Made by a program: the position numbers and the translations under genes. A model generated the notes under the pieces. It was not told the DNA's origin, ran no database searches, and worked only from the letters and a program-made list of their open reading frames with translations. From Syntrophomonadaceae bacterium (lineage in GTDB: Bacteria > Bacillota > Syntrophomonadia > Syntrophomonadales > Syntrophothermaceae): a stretch of DNA of 35,251 bases. Shown piece after piece: positions 25,400 to 33,731 of this stretch. Position 1 is the first letter of the stretch; every line of letters starts with the position of its first letter. Location of the stretch: contig JAAZLJ010000006.1 in NCBI GenBank assembly GCA_012799365.1, positions 1 through 35,251 of the forward strand, given 5' to 3'.

Positions 25400-25595
25400 G
25401 AATGAAAACAGCATATTATTCGTAGAGTCTTAACCGGCTCGCTCCGATACTCCTCGACTGCAACCCATCGGCTTCGTAAGTCGCTCGACTCGGTTAAGAC
25501 TCTCCTGGTGAGGATTATTTTGTTTCTTCAGCGTTTTCATAATATTCAGTGTGCTCTGCGTCTATTTTATGATTCATCTGCGGTTTCAAACCGTT
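25400..25595. repeat. Intergenic repeat copy R2 with a 13-base inverted repeat
   Basis: AGAGTCTTAACCG (25424-25436) is exactly inverted as CGGTTAAGACTCT (25491-25503) around 54 bases that contain smaller pairs such as CCGAT/ATCGG. It shares ATGAAAACAGC, TTAACC and CGCTCC spacing with R3 (31.5 kb), TCTGCGTCTATTT with R1 (10.3 kb), and CGGTTTCAA with both. No gene is visible in 25290-25585. Confidence 0.6.
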
Positions 25596-28500
25596 TTCAT
25601 AGCCGCCGCCAGAGCAGCGATGATCTCCCGGTTATCCATACCTGCAGCCGGAGGCCGTACCCGGTTCAATCGCCGCAGTTGGCCATCACAACTACGATAA
25701 ACCCCATCCGTTTCCAGAGGCGTAGAGCCAGGCAGAACCACATGAGCAATACCGCTGGTAGCAGTCTTAATAGGAGTTAATACCACCAGAAACTCTACCC
25801 CCCTCAGTTCCTCCGGCTTCAGCCTCCCGGTTCCCACCGGATCCTCTCCCACTATCAACATGCCTTTTATCTTCCCCTGCTGTAACAGCTCACGATAATC
25901 CTCATAACCATGCAATATACCGGCTTCAACCAGGCCCATAGCGTTTCCGCCCTGGTTTACCACCAGCAGACCGGAGCCGTCCTGGCCGTCCTCGCTCTTG
26001 AATCGGGCCAGTTTGGACAGAATTTCCACCACGGATGAAGCAGTCGTGCTTCCGTCTACAACTATAACCACCTGATGTGAACGGCCATAGAGATCCGCCA
26101 CCTGTTGGGCTTCAGGCCCTGGCTCTACTGCTGCCCAGATACCGACTTCCTCTTCTTCCAGCCTGCCATCTGTCAGTCCCGGCTGGACATACGCTGATAA
26201 CACCTCACGCCAGAACCCGGTGCTGTCAGCAGGGTCTATTCTCAAATCAGCCAGATCATCCACCAGGGTAGGACCCTTATTAACCAATACCAGATGGGCC
26301 CCAGACTTCACCGCTCTCCGCACTCGAACCGCTGTTATCTGACTGGCATCAAACCCACCCACCATAACAATGAGCTCGGCATGTTCCAGATCCGATAAGC
26401 GGCAGCTGCCGGTAGTCAAGCCTATCTCCTGTAAACGGCGAACAGGATTAGGGGTAAAACTGGCCAGATTGTTAATTCCCAGGCCCTCACGGGCCCATCC
26501 TACCACCGCCTGTACTTCCTCCATAGTAGCACCTGGTGACACCAACACCGCCAGCGATGATTCACCATACTGGGATTTTATTTCCTGAAAGCGAGCGGCA
26601 GTAAACCCCAGAGCTTCGCCCCAGGACACAGCCACCAGTTCTCCCTCTTTCTTCACCAATGGCGTAAGCAGACGCCGCTCCTGGTTCCAATCAGCAAAAC
26701 CAAAACGTCCCTGGTAGCACAGGAAACCCTGGGACGCAGGCCGGATTCTAGCCACCAGACCACCCCGTCCCTCTACCACCTGTTCACAACCCAGGTCACA
26801 GAAAGAACATACCGAAGGAATACGGTTCATATCCATGGGAAAGTTCCGCACCAATGGATATTTTTCACCCAGAGCCCCGGTAGGACAGACCGCCACACAC
26901 TGACCACAAGAAATACATTCCGTATCATACAAAGGCAGCCCAAATTCCGGCTTTACCGTAGTGTCGAACCCACGTTCAACCAGGCCCAGAGCCCCTACTC
27001 CCATAACCTCATCACAGATCCTTACACAGAGCCCACATAGAATACATTTATTGGCATCCCGTTGTATAAAAAGGTGTTCATACCGCAGCAGCTCTTCCTG
27101 ATGCCTGGCCCCCTGTAAACGACCGGGAACCACATCATATTGGTTGGCATATGCCAGTAATCGGCAGTCAAAATAAGCCTGACACCCGCACTCCAGACAG
27201 CGCAGGGCCTCAGCCATCGCTTCGTCTTCCCGATACCCGGGACTCACCTCGCGAAAATCCTGACAACGCTCTTCCGGTACCCGACAAATCAGCGGAGTAC
27301 GCCCCACCTTCTGGTAATGAGCAAAGTCATCCGCCGTCGGGTCAGACTGCTGCAGGAAAGTCTTCCGGCAGGTAAAGCTCTTGCCTTCCAAATAATCATT
27401 CATTTCCTGTGCCGCCTGCTGCCCCTGGGCAATAGCTTCAATAGCGATACCCGGCCCGGTCACCGCATCCCCTCCGGCAAACACCCCGGGAATATCGGTG
27501 GCCAGACTGCCCGACCCGGTAGCGATAGTACCTTTCCGAGTCAGGCCCACTGCTTCCAGGCCATCCGCCCTGACCTGCTGCCCAATAGCACTTATGATAG
27601 TATCCACCGGCACTACCTCTTCCGCACCAGAAATAGGCACCGGCCTGCGCCGCCCGGATTCATCTGGTTCACCCAGTTCCATCTTCTGCAGGCGGATAGA
27701 CTCCACTTTCCCCTTCGGCCCAATTACTTCCAGGGGAGCCACCAGGAACCTGAATTCGATGCCCTCCTCCTGCGCTTCCTGAATCTCCAGGTCCTCTGCC
27801 GGCATCTCCCGACGAGTACGCCGGTACAGAACCATAACCTGTTGGGCCCCCAACCGAAGCGCAGTACGAGCCGCATCCATAGCAGTGTTGCCCCCGCCTA
27901 CCACTGCTACCCGCTCTCCTATCTCCGCCCGACCCTTCAGGGATACCTCGCGCAGGAACTCGATACCACCCATTACTCCGGGTAGATGGTCCCCAGGACA
28001 ACCCAGTTCCCAGCTCTCCCAGGCCCCGATACCCACAAAAACTGCGTCATGGTCAGAAATCAGCTGTTCCAGGCTGATATCCTGTCCGATCCTGGTACCG
28101 GTTACCATATCAACTCCCATGCGACGGATAAGATCTATCTCCGCATCCAGTATCTTTTTGGGCAATCGGTACTCGGGAATACCGTAACGCAGCATTCCAC
28201 CCGGCTGCGGCATGGCTTCATAAACGGTAACTGCATGCCCCGCCTGTACCAGAAAATAAGCCGCAGTCAGCCCGGCCGGGCCCGAACCCACAATAGCCAC
28301 CTTCTTACCAGTATCCGGTTTGATTTCCGGCATCCAGGGCTCTCCATCTGCCAGGTCAAAATCCCCGGCAAAAGCCTTCAAAGCCGCGATAGCCACCGGC
28401 TCCTCCACCAGCTGTCGGCGGCAGGCATCTTCGCAGGGATGGGGACAAATCCGACCAATACTCGCCGGTAAGGGCAGCTTTTCCTTGATCAGAGCCGCAG

Positions 28501-28885
28501 CCTCCTGATGTCTCCCATTGGCTATCAGCCCCACGTAGCCCTGACAATCAGTATGGGCCGGACAAGCCACCACACACGGCGGCCGGCAATCCCCCGTATG
28601 GTCCGATAGTAAAAGCTCCAGGGTCAGTCGGCGCATATCCCGTACTCGCTTGTTATCAGTGTGTATTGTCATCCCCGCCGCAATCTGGCTGGCACAGGCC
28701 CGCAGCAGTCGGGGTTCTCCTTCTACTTCCACCACACACAGCCCGCAGGCTCCGTAGGCTTTAACCCTTTCATCATGGCACAGGGTAGGTATCTTTATAC
28801 CATTATCCCGGGCTGCTTCCAGAATGGTCTGACCGGCAAAACCGACAGCTTCCCGGCCATCAATAGTAAATTTTAGTTTATCCAT
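25586..28885 (-). CDS. NuoG/FdhA-like iron-sulfur flavoprotein with GltD-type domain
   Basis: 1099 residues, a natural fusion. Residues 1-80: [2Fe-2S] domain (Cys36, 47, 50, 64). About 95-190: the Cys-rich N-terminus of GltD-type proteins. About 193-500: FAD/NAD(P) domain with 'GSGPAG' (200-205) and 'VVGGGNTAMDAAR'. About 610-670: two 4Fe-4S clusters (Cys614/617/620/624; Cys657/660/663/667). About 690-1099: a molybdopterin-oxidoreductase-like domain with Cys693/696/700/723. Where formate dehydrogenases have the catalytic Cys or Sec, this protein has 'VSPGATMEE' (782-790), so it is not an active formate dehydrogenase. With NuoE and NuoF it probably forms a cytosolic NAD(P)H:ferredoxin-type, possibly bifurcating, complex. 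Confidence 0.85.
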   Translation of the reverse strand: MDKLKFTIDGREAVGFAGQTILEAARDNGIKIPTLCHDERVKAYGACGLCVVEVEGEPRLLRACASQIAAGMTIHTDNKRVRDMRRLTLELLLSDHTGDCRPPCVVACPAHTDCQGYVGLIANGRHQEAAALIKEKLPLPASIGRICPHPCEDACRRQLVEEPVAIAALKAFAGDFDLADGEPWMPEIKPDTGKKVAIVGSGPAGLTAAYFLVQAGHAVTVYEAMPQPGGMLRYGIPEYRLPKKILDAEIDLIRRMGVDMVTGTRIGQDISLEQLISDHDAVFVGIGAWESWELGCPGDHLPGVMGGIEFLREVSLKGRAEIGERVAVVGGGNTAMDAARTALRLGAQQVMVLYRRTRREMPAEDLEIQEAQEEGIEFRFLVAPLEVIGPKGKVESIRLQKMELGEPDESGRRRPVPISGAEEVVPVDTIISAIGQQVRADGLEAVGLTRKGTIATGSGSLATDIPGVFAGGDAVTGPGIAIEAIAQGQQAAQEMNDYLEGKSFTCRKTFLQQSDPTADDFAHYQKVGRTPLICRVPEERCQDFREVSPGYREDEAMAEALRCLECGCQAYFDCRLLAYANQYDVVPGRLQGARHQEELLRYEHLFIQRDANKCILCGLCVRICDEVMGVGALGLVERGFDTTVKPEFGLPLYDTECISCGQCVAVCPTGALGEKYPLVRNFPMDMNRIPSVCSFCDLGCEQVVEGRGGLVARIRPASQGFLCYQGRFGFADWNQERRLLTPLVKKEGELVAVSWGEALGFTAARFQEIKSQYGESSLAVLVSPGATMEEVQAVVGWAREGLGINNLASFTPNPVRRLQEIGLTTGSCRLSDLEHAELIVMVGGFDASQITAVRVRRAVKSGAHLVLVNKGPTLVDDLADLRIDPADSTGFWREVLSAYVQPGLTDGRLEEEEVGIWAAVEPGPEAQQVADLYGRSHQVVIVVDGSTTASSVVEILSKLARFKSEDGQDGSGLLVVNQGGNAMGLVEAGILHGYEDYRELLQQGKIKGMLIVGEDPVGTGRLKPEELRGVEFLVVLTPIKTATSGIAHVVLPGSTPLETDGVYRSCDGQLRRLNRVRPPAAGMDNREIIAALAAAMKTV

Positions 28886-28898
28886 TTTCGCCCCTCCC

Positions 28899-30662
28899 CT
28901 ATTCTACGGTCACGGCACTGAACCGAGTTGGACACACTTCCATACAAGTACCACATTTGATGCATTGCTCTTGTTCAATGACGTGGGGCTTCCTCTTCTC
29001 GCCCACAATACAGTTAACCGGACATTTTTTTACACAGAGAGTACAGCCCTTACATTTCTCCGCCTCAATCCGATAGGAAATAAGCTCCTTACACTGGCCA
29101 GCCGGACATTTCCGGTCGCGAATATGAGCTTCGTACTCTTCTCTAAAATAGCGCATGGTGGTAAGGACCGGATTGGGAGCACTCTGCCCCAGACCACACA
29201 GCGAACCATCCCGTACCTTTTCCGCCAGTTCTTCCAACAATTCCAGGTCGCTTTCCTGTCCCTGCCCGGTGCAAATGCGTTCCAGTATCTCCAACATCCT
29301 TTTGGTACCAATACGGCACTGCACACATTTACCGCAGGACTCCTTCTGGGTAAAATCCAGGAAAAATCGGGCAATGTCCACCATACAGGTGGTCTCATCC
29401 ATAACGATCATGCCCCCGGAACCCATGATAGCTCCCGTACTGGTAATGGACTCGTAATCTACCGGAGTATCGAGGAGTTCAGCCGGTATGCAGCCCCCGG
29501 ACGGTCCCCCCATCTGCACAGCTTTAAAATTGTGGTCATCCTTTATGCCGCCCCCCACCTGGAAAATAACTTCGCGCAAGCTGATGCCCATAGGTACTTC
29601 CACCAGCCCGCCCCGTTTCACTTTCCCAGCCAGAGCAAAAACCTTGGTACCTTTACTCTTTTCGCTGCCCATCGATGCCAGTGCCTGGCCCCCCTGTTCG
29701 ATAATCCAGGGAACATTGGCCAGGGTCTCTACATTGTTAACACTGGTAGGACGGCCGCTGTATCCTGCCTCAGAAGGAAACGGGGGTTTTAAACTGGGCA
29801 TACCCCGTTCCCCTTCCAATGAGGCAATGAGAGCAGTTTCTTCCCCACATACAAAAGCTCCCGCCCCCTGCTTGATATCTATATCAAAATCAAATCCCGA
29901 ATCCAGAAGGTTTTGCCCCAACCATCCCCGGTTCCGGGCCTGCTCAATAGCCATCTGCAGCCGGCGCACTGCTACCGGATACTCGGCCCGCACATAGACC
30001 ATTCCCCGGACTGCACCAATAGCATACCCGGCCAGAGCCATTCCCTCCAAAACTGCATGTGGATCCCCTTCCAGTATGCTGCGATCCATAAAAGCTCCGG
30101 GATCCCCTTCGTCGGCATTGCAGATAATAAACTTGGGACTGCCTTCTGCCTCCCGGGTCAGGCTCCATTTCAATCCGGCGGGAAACCCGGCTCCCCCCCG
30201 ACCGCGCAAACCAGACATCGTTATCTGTTCTATAACTTCCTCAGGGGTCATATTTCGCAGGGCCTTTTCCAGCGCACGATAGCCCCCCTGCTCTATATAC
30301 GAATCGATGGATTCCGGGTCGATAATCCCACAATTGCGCAGGGCTACCCGTACCTGGCCGGCCAAAAAGTCGGCCGGTCGTGCCGTTGAACCCACCAGGT
30401 GTTCTTCCACGGGCCGACCACCCTCAATATGCTCATTAAAAATTCGCTGCACCATTTCCGGAGTCACCAGACCGTAAGTGTATACCTGGCCATCATCCAT
30501 CAGTACATCCAGGAGGGGTTCCAGATAGCACATTCCTATACAGCCAGTCTGCTGCACTTCCAGCTCCAACCCACGGTTGGCCGCTTCCTGGCTGGCCGCC
30601 TCGTAAACCTCAAGAGCACCGGCCGCCATACCACAACTTCCCAGCCCCACCCGTATCCTCAT
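28899..30662 (-). CDS. nuoF: NuoF-like NADH-binding flavoprotein subunit (HydB type)
   Basis: 587 residues. The N-terminus is a thioredoxin-like [2Fe-2S] domain ('QQTGCIGMCYLEPLLDV'). The NuoF core follows, with the NADH/FMN region 'GLRGRGGAGFPAGLKW' and 'ICNADEGDPGAFMDR', and the [4Fe-4S] motif 'ESCGKCVQCRIGT'. A C-terminal two-cluster ferredoxin domain has 'CKGCTLCVKKCP' and 'CIKCGTCMEVCP'. This layout is that of HydB-type subunits of bifurcating hydrogenases and NAD-linked formate dehydrogenases. No hydrogenase H-cluster subunit or active formate dehydrogenase follows; the partner is the GltD/NuoG fusion. It overlaps nuoE by 4 bases. Confidence 0.92.
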   Translation of the reverse strand: MRIRVGLGSCGMAAGALEVYEAASQEAANRGLELEVQQTGCIGMCYLEPLLDVLMDDGQVYTYGLVTPEMVQRIFNEHIEGGRPVEEHLVGSTARPADFLAGQVRVALRNCGIIDPESIDSYIEQGGYRALEKALRNMTPEEVIEQITMSGLRGRGGAGFPAGLKWSLTREAEGSPKFIICNADEGDPGAFMDRSILEGDPHAVLEGMALAGYAIGAVRGMVYVRAEYPVAVRRLQMAIEQARNRGWLGQNLLDSGFDFDIDIKQGAGAFVCGEETALIASLEGERGMPSLKPPFPSEAGYSGRPTSVNNVETLANVPWIIEQGGQALASMGSEKSKGTKVFALAGKVKRGGLVEVPMGISLREVIFQVGGGIKDDHNFKAVQMGGPSGGCIPAELLDTPVDYESITSTGAIMGSGGMIVMDETTCMVDIARFFLDFTQKESCGKCVQCRIGTKRMLEILERICTGQGQESDLELLEELAEKVRDGSLCGLGQSAPNPVLTTMRYFREEYEAHIRDRKCPAGQCKELISYRIEAEKCKGCTLCVKKCPVNCIVGEKRKPHVIEQEQCIKCGTCMEVCPTRFSAVTVE

Positions 30663-31186
30663 ATTTCTCCCCCCTCCTGCCTCTCACTGGCGTAAATATC
30701 TCTAATTATATTACGGGCCTTCTCCAGGCTCAGTGGGCCATAGACCTCCCCATTTATCATCATCGCCGGCGCCAGGCTGCAGCACCCCAGACAGGCCACA
30801 TTGGTCAGCGTGAACAACTGATCCTCCGTAGTCTCACCCGGCTTTATCCGCAGTTCCTCCTCCAGCACAATTTCCAACCGTTCCGAACCATTAACATGGC
30901 AGGCTGTACCCTGGCACAGCTGAATGACATATTTGCCTACCGGGGTTAACCGGAACTGAGTATAAAAAGTAGCCACCCCGTACACTCGGGCCGGCTTCAG
31001 TCCTAATTCCCGCGCAATATGCCGTAAAACAACCGGTGGCAGGTAGCCGTATATCTCCTGGGCCTCTTGCAGCACCGGGATAAGGCTCCCCAACTGCCCG
31101 CGGTAACGATGCAGAATCGGTTCCAACTGTACCAGGTCTAAACCCGGTTCCCCCGTTCTTACCAACAGACTTTTGTCCTCCACCAA
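30659..31186 (-). CDS. nuoE: NuoE-like [2Fe-2S] subunit (HydC type)
   Basis: 175 residues, thioredoxin-like. The four [2Fe-2S] ligands are Cys91 and Cys96 ('CQGTACHVNG') and Cys132 and Cys136 ('CLGCC'). 'GYLPPVVLRHIARELGLKPARVYGVATFY' is the conserved N-terminal helix region. It is the first gene of the nuoEF-fusion operon and starts ~100 bases downstream of a predicted promoter. Confidence 0.92.
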   Translation of the reverse strand: MVEDKSLLVRTGEPGLDLVQLEPILHRYRGQLGSLIPVLQEAQEIYGYLPPVVLRHIARELGLKPARVYGVATFYTQFRLTPVGKYVIQLCQGTACHVNGSERLEIVLEEELRIKPGETTEDQLFTLTNVACLGCCSLAPAMMINGEVYGPLSLEKARNIIRDIYASERQEGGEI

Positions 31187-31290
31187 ACCATCCTCTCCTT
31201 ATCCTCATACCCCCTGCCCCATAACCAGGTGGCAAAGAAGGCAATTATCTGTCAATTTTAGGCTTTAGCCGTGTTAGCTCACTGTTTTTC

Positions 31291-31319
31291 ATTATATTAT
31301 TTCCGCCCCATATCAGCAA
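31291..31319 (-). promoter_or_regulatory. Predicted promoter of the nuoEF operon
   Basis: On the minus strand a -35-like TTGCTG and a perfect -10 TATAAT are 17 bases apart. The start would be near 31284, about 100 bases before nuoE. Confidence 0.45.
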
Positions 31320-31329
31320 TATCGACTAC

Positions 31330-31604
31330 CCACTCGCCGCATCCAGACCGCAAAAACTAACCGCTGTTATTCAGAGAATATTTAATCGGCCCGCTATTCG
31401 AATCATCAACTCCAGTATATCGGCTGTTTCAGAACCATCTTTGCAGCAGACGTCCGTGATACTCGATGATATCACCATCAGGGACATGAAAACAGCGCAT
31501 TTATGGAGTGTGGTTAACCCGTCCGCTCCCGGACTTGTTGACTGCAGTACATCAGCGTTCATCTACGGTTTCAATTTTCATGCAGCTCACTGTCGGTCGC
31601 ATCG
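31330..31604. repeat. Intergenic repeat copy R3 between nuoE and acd
   Basis: The 524-base divergent gap has no credible gene. It holds ATGAAAACAGCGC, TGGAGTGTGGTTAACCCG (31504-31521), a small hairpin GTCCG-CTCC-CGGAC, GCAGTACA, ACGGTTTCAATTTTCAT and TGTCGGTCGCA (31591-31601). These words recur with gaps in R1 and partly in R2. Confidence 0.6.
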
Positions 31605-31607
31605 TTC

Positions 31608-31637
31608 TTGCACAACACCTGATTAAACCTATATATT
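31608..31637 (+). promoter_or_regulatory. Possible promoter of acd-etfBA
   Basis: TTGCAC, a 16-base spacer and TATATA (or TATATT with an 18-base spacer) lie about 75 bases upstream of acd. Confidence 0.35.
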
Positions 31638-31710
31638 AAGAAGGGTAAGACTAGCTGCTTCGAGAATATAGAAAAGAGATTCATCCCGAATATTTAAGGA
31701 GGGATCCGAT

Positions 31711-32865
31711 TTGGATTTTGCCCTGTCACTGGATCAGAAAGGGCTCGGCAAGGATATACAAGAGTTTTCCCGCCGCTTTCTGGCCCCGATTGCCGCCGAA
31801 TGTGACGAAAAACAAGAATTCATCCCGACAGAAATATGGAACCAGATGGCTTGTTTGGGCTATTGCGGGTTACCTATCCCACTTGAATACGGAGGGGCCG
31901 GGCTGGGAGCCCTGGATACCCTTATCTGCCTGGAAGCAGCTGGAAAAGGCGGAGCCGCTGCCGGCCACCTGCTGTCATGGGCCGTGAGCACCGTACTCGG
32001 TTCCATTCCTATCATTAAATTCGGTACCCCGGAACAAAAAGAACTTTATCTTCCCCGTATCGCCAATGGGGAATTAATATGCGCCTTCTGCCTTACCGAA
32101 CCGGACGCCGGTTCCGATGCCGGCAGCATCCGTACCCGGGCAGAACGCTCCGGAGATTACTACGTTCTCAATGGAACCAAAGCCTTTATAACCAATGGAC
32201 CCATAGCCGATCTGTGCCTGATTTTTGCCGTCACCGATCCTGACCGGGGCTCTGAAGGCATCAGTGCTTTTCTGGTGGAAAGCTCTTTCCCCGGTTTTTC
32301 CCGGGGTAAGCAGTTGGATAAAATGGGGATACGTTGTTCGCCTACCGGTGACTTGATCTTACGCGATTGCCTGGTGCCTGCAGCCAACCGGTTGGGGCCC
32401 GAAGGCCAGGGGTTTAAGACCGTAGCCCACCACACCCTGGAATGGGAGCGGGCCAATTTCTCCTTTTTCCTGGGAGTAATGGAATACAACCTGCAGACCT
32501 GCATCAAGTATGCCCGGGAAAGAATCCAATTCAAACGACCTATCGCCCGATTCCAGGCTATACGCCACATGCTGGCAGAAATGAGAGTAGAGCTGGACGC
32601 TGCCCGGCTGATGTTTTACCGCATCGGATGGATGATCGACCAGGGCCTGGTTCCGGCCCCGGTACAGGCCTCCTCGGCCAAATATTTTCTCACCCGAGCT
32701 CTCAAGAAAAACGCCGACTACGCCGTTCAGATTCACGGGGCAAACGGCATGATGAAAGAATACCCGGTAGAGCGTACCCTGCGTGACTATAAGATCGCCG
32801 AAATCGGCGGTGGCACCACCCAGATTCAGCTGGATATCATCGCCGGGAATATCATAAAAAGCTAG
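31711..32865 (+). CDS. Acyl-CoA dehydrogenase, isovaleryl-CoA dehydrogenase-like active site
   Basis: 384 residues, typical length. FAD/substrate wording is present: 'CLTEPDAGSDAGSIRTRAER' and 'YVLNGTKAFITNG'. The usual C-terminal catalytic 'YEGT' is replaced by 'EIGGGTTQIQ' (364-373), as in isovaleryl-CoA and long-chain dehydrogenases. In those the base is a Glu in helix G, matching Glu246 in 'LEWERANF'. It starts at TTG, with GGAGGG 7 bases upstream. The linked ferredoxin-fused Etf genes suggest it works as an NADH/ferredoxin-coupled enoyl-CoA reductase or acyl-CoA dehydrogenase, as in CarCDE of Acetobacterium. The acyl substrate is unknown. Confidence 0.92.
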   Translation: MDFALSLDQKGLGKDIQEFSRRFLAPIAAECDEKQEFIPTEIWNQMACLGYCGLPIPLEYGGAGLGALDTLICLEAAGKGGAAAGHLLSWAVSTVLGSIPIIKFGTPEQKELYLPRIANGELICAFCLTEPDAGSDAGSIRTRAERSGDYYVLNGTKAFITNGPIADLCLIFAVTDPDRGSEGISAFLVESSFPGFSRGKQLDKMGIRCSPTGDLILRDCLVPAANRLGPEGQGFKTVAHHTLEWERANFSFFLGVMEYNLQTCIKYARERIQFKRPIARFQAIRHMLAEMRVELDAARLMFYRIGWMIDQGLVPAPVQASSAKYFLTRALKKNADYAVQIHGANGMMKEYPVERTLRDYKIAEIGGGTTQIQLDIIAGNIIKS

Positions 32866-32929
32866 TCACTAAAAACATTAAAATAACTCGGTCAGCATTT
32901 TACATTTATCACAGGTTGGAGGTGATCTA

Positions 32930-33712
32930 ATGCGTTGGATAGTATGTATAAAACAAGTACCGGACACTACCGAAATTCGCATTGATTCCCGCACCAATAA
33001 CCTGGTACGGGAAGGAATCGCCAGTATAATGAACCCTTATGACTGCCACGCCCTGGAAGCAGCCTTACAATTACGCGACCAACACGGAGGCCAGGTCACC
33101 GTGGTCACCATGGGACCATCACAGGCCGAAGAATGTCTGCGTGATGCCCTGGCCATGGGTGCCGATGAAGCAGTACTGCTCTCAGACCCGGCCTTCCGGG
33201 GCGCCGACACCCTGGCCACTTCCTATACTCTAGCCGCAGCCATACGCCGCCTGGCTCCGGTCCAGCTTATTTTCTGCGGCAAACAAGCCATCGACGGCGA
33301 CACCGCCCAGGTCGGACCAGAACTGGCCGAATGGCTGGGATTACCCCATATCGCCGGTGTGGAATACCTGGTTGTAAAAGCCAATAATATCACCGCACGG
33401 CGAGAAGCAGAAAGTGAATACTATCTGGTCGAAGCCAACCTTCCCGCTCTGGTCACGATATCCCGTACCATGAATGAACCGCGCCTGCCTTCAGTCTGGG
33501 GCCGCCTGCGGGCTAACCGTACACCGATAACCGTTTGGACGGGTGAAGACCTGGATATCGACCCCAACCGTATCGGCCTGGCGGGATCCCCAACCCGGGT
33601 AAAACGCATCTTCTATCCTCAGCATCAACGTCAGACCCAGATCCGCCAGGGAAATGCTGAACAGCTCAGCAATTGGCTGGTAAAAACCCTGGCCGAAGAA
33701 CGCTTGCTATAA
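32930..33712 (+). CDS. etfB: Electron transfer flavoprotein beta subunit
   Basis: 260 residues. 'MRWIVCIKQVPDTTEIRID', 'NPYDCHALEAALQLRDQHGGQVTVVTMGPSQA' and 'CGKQAIDGDTAQVGPELAEWLG' are standard EtfB wording. In bifurcating Etfs this subunit holds the FAD that meets NADH. GGAGGTGAT precedes the ATG. It lies 64 bases after acd and 19 before the preferred etfA start. Confidence 0.95.
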   Translation: MRWIVCIKQVPDTTEIRIDSRTNNLVREGIASIMNPYDCHALEAALQLRDQHGGQVTVVTMGPSQAEECLRDALAMGADEAVLLSDPAFRGADTLATSYTLAAAIRRLAPVQLIFCGKQAIDGDTAQVGPELAEWLGLPHIAGVEYLVVKANNITARREAESEYYLVEANLPALVTISRTMNEPRLPSVWGRLRANRTPITVWTGEDLDIDPNRIGLAGSPTRVKRIFYPQHQRQTQIRQGNAEQLSNWLVKTLAEERLL

Positions 33713-33731
33713 TCCTCAAGGGGTGAGTATT

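Noticed and set aside
25586-28885. NAD-dependent formate dehydrogenase alpha subunit
   Set aside because: The domain layout is similar, but the catalytic Cys/Sec position reads SPGATMEE, and the gene is short at the molybdopterin end.
31371-31626. Small ORFs in the nuoE-acd gap
   Set aside because: They lie on repeat R3, lack ribosome sites and show no protein-like features.
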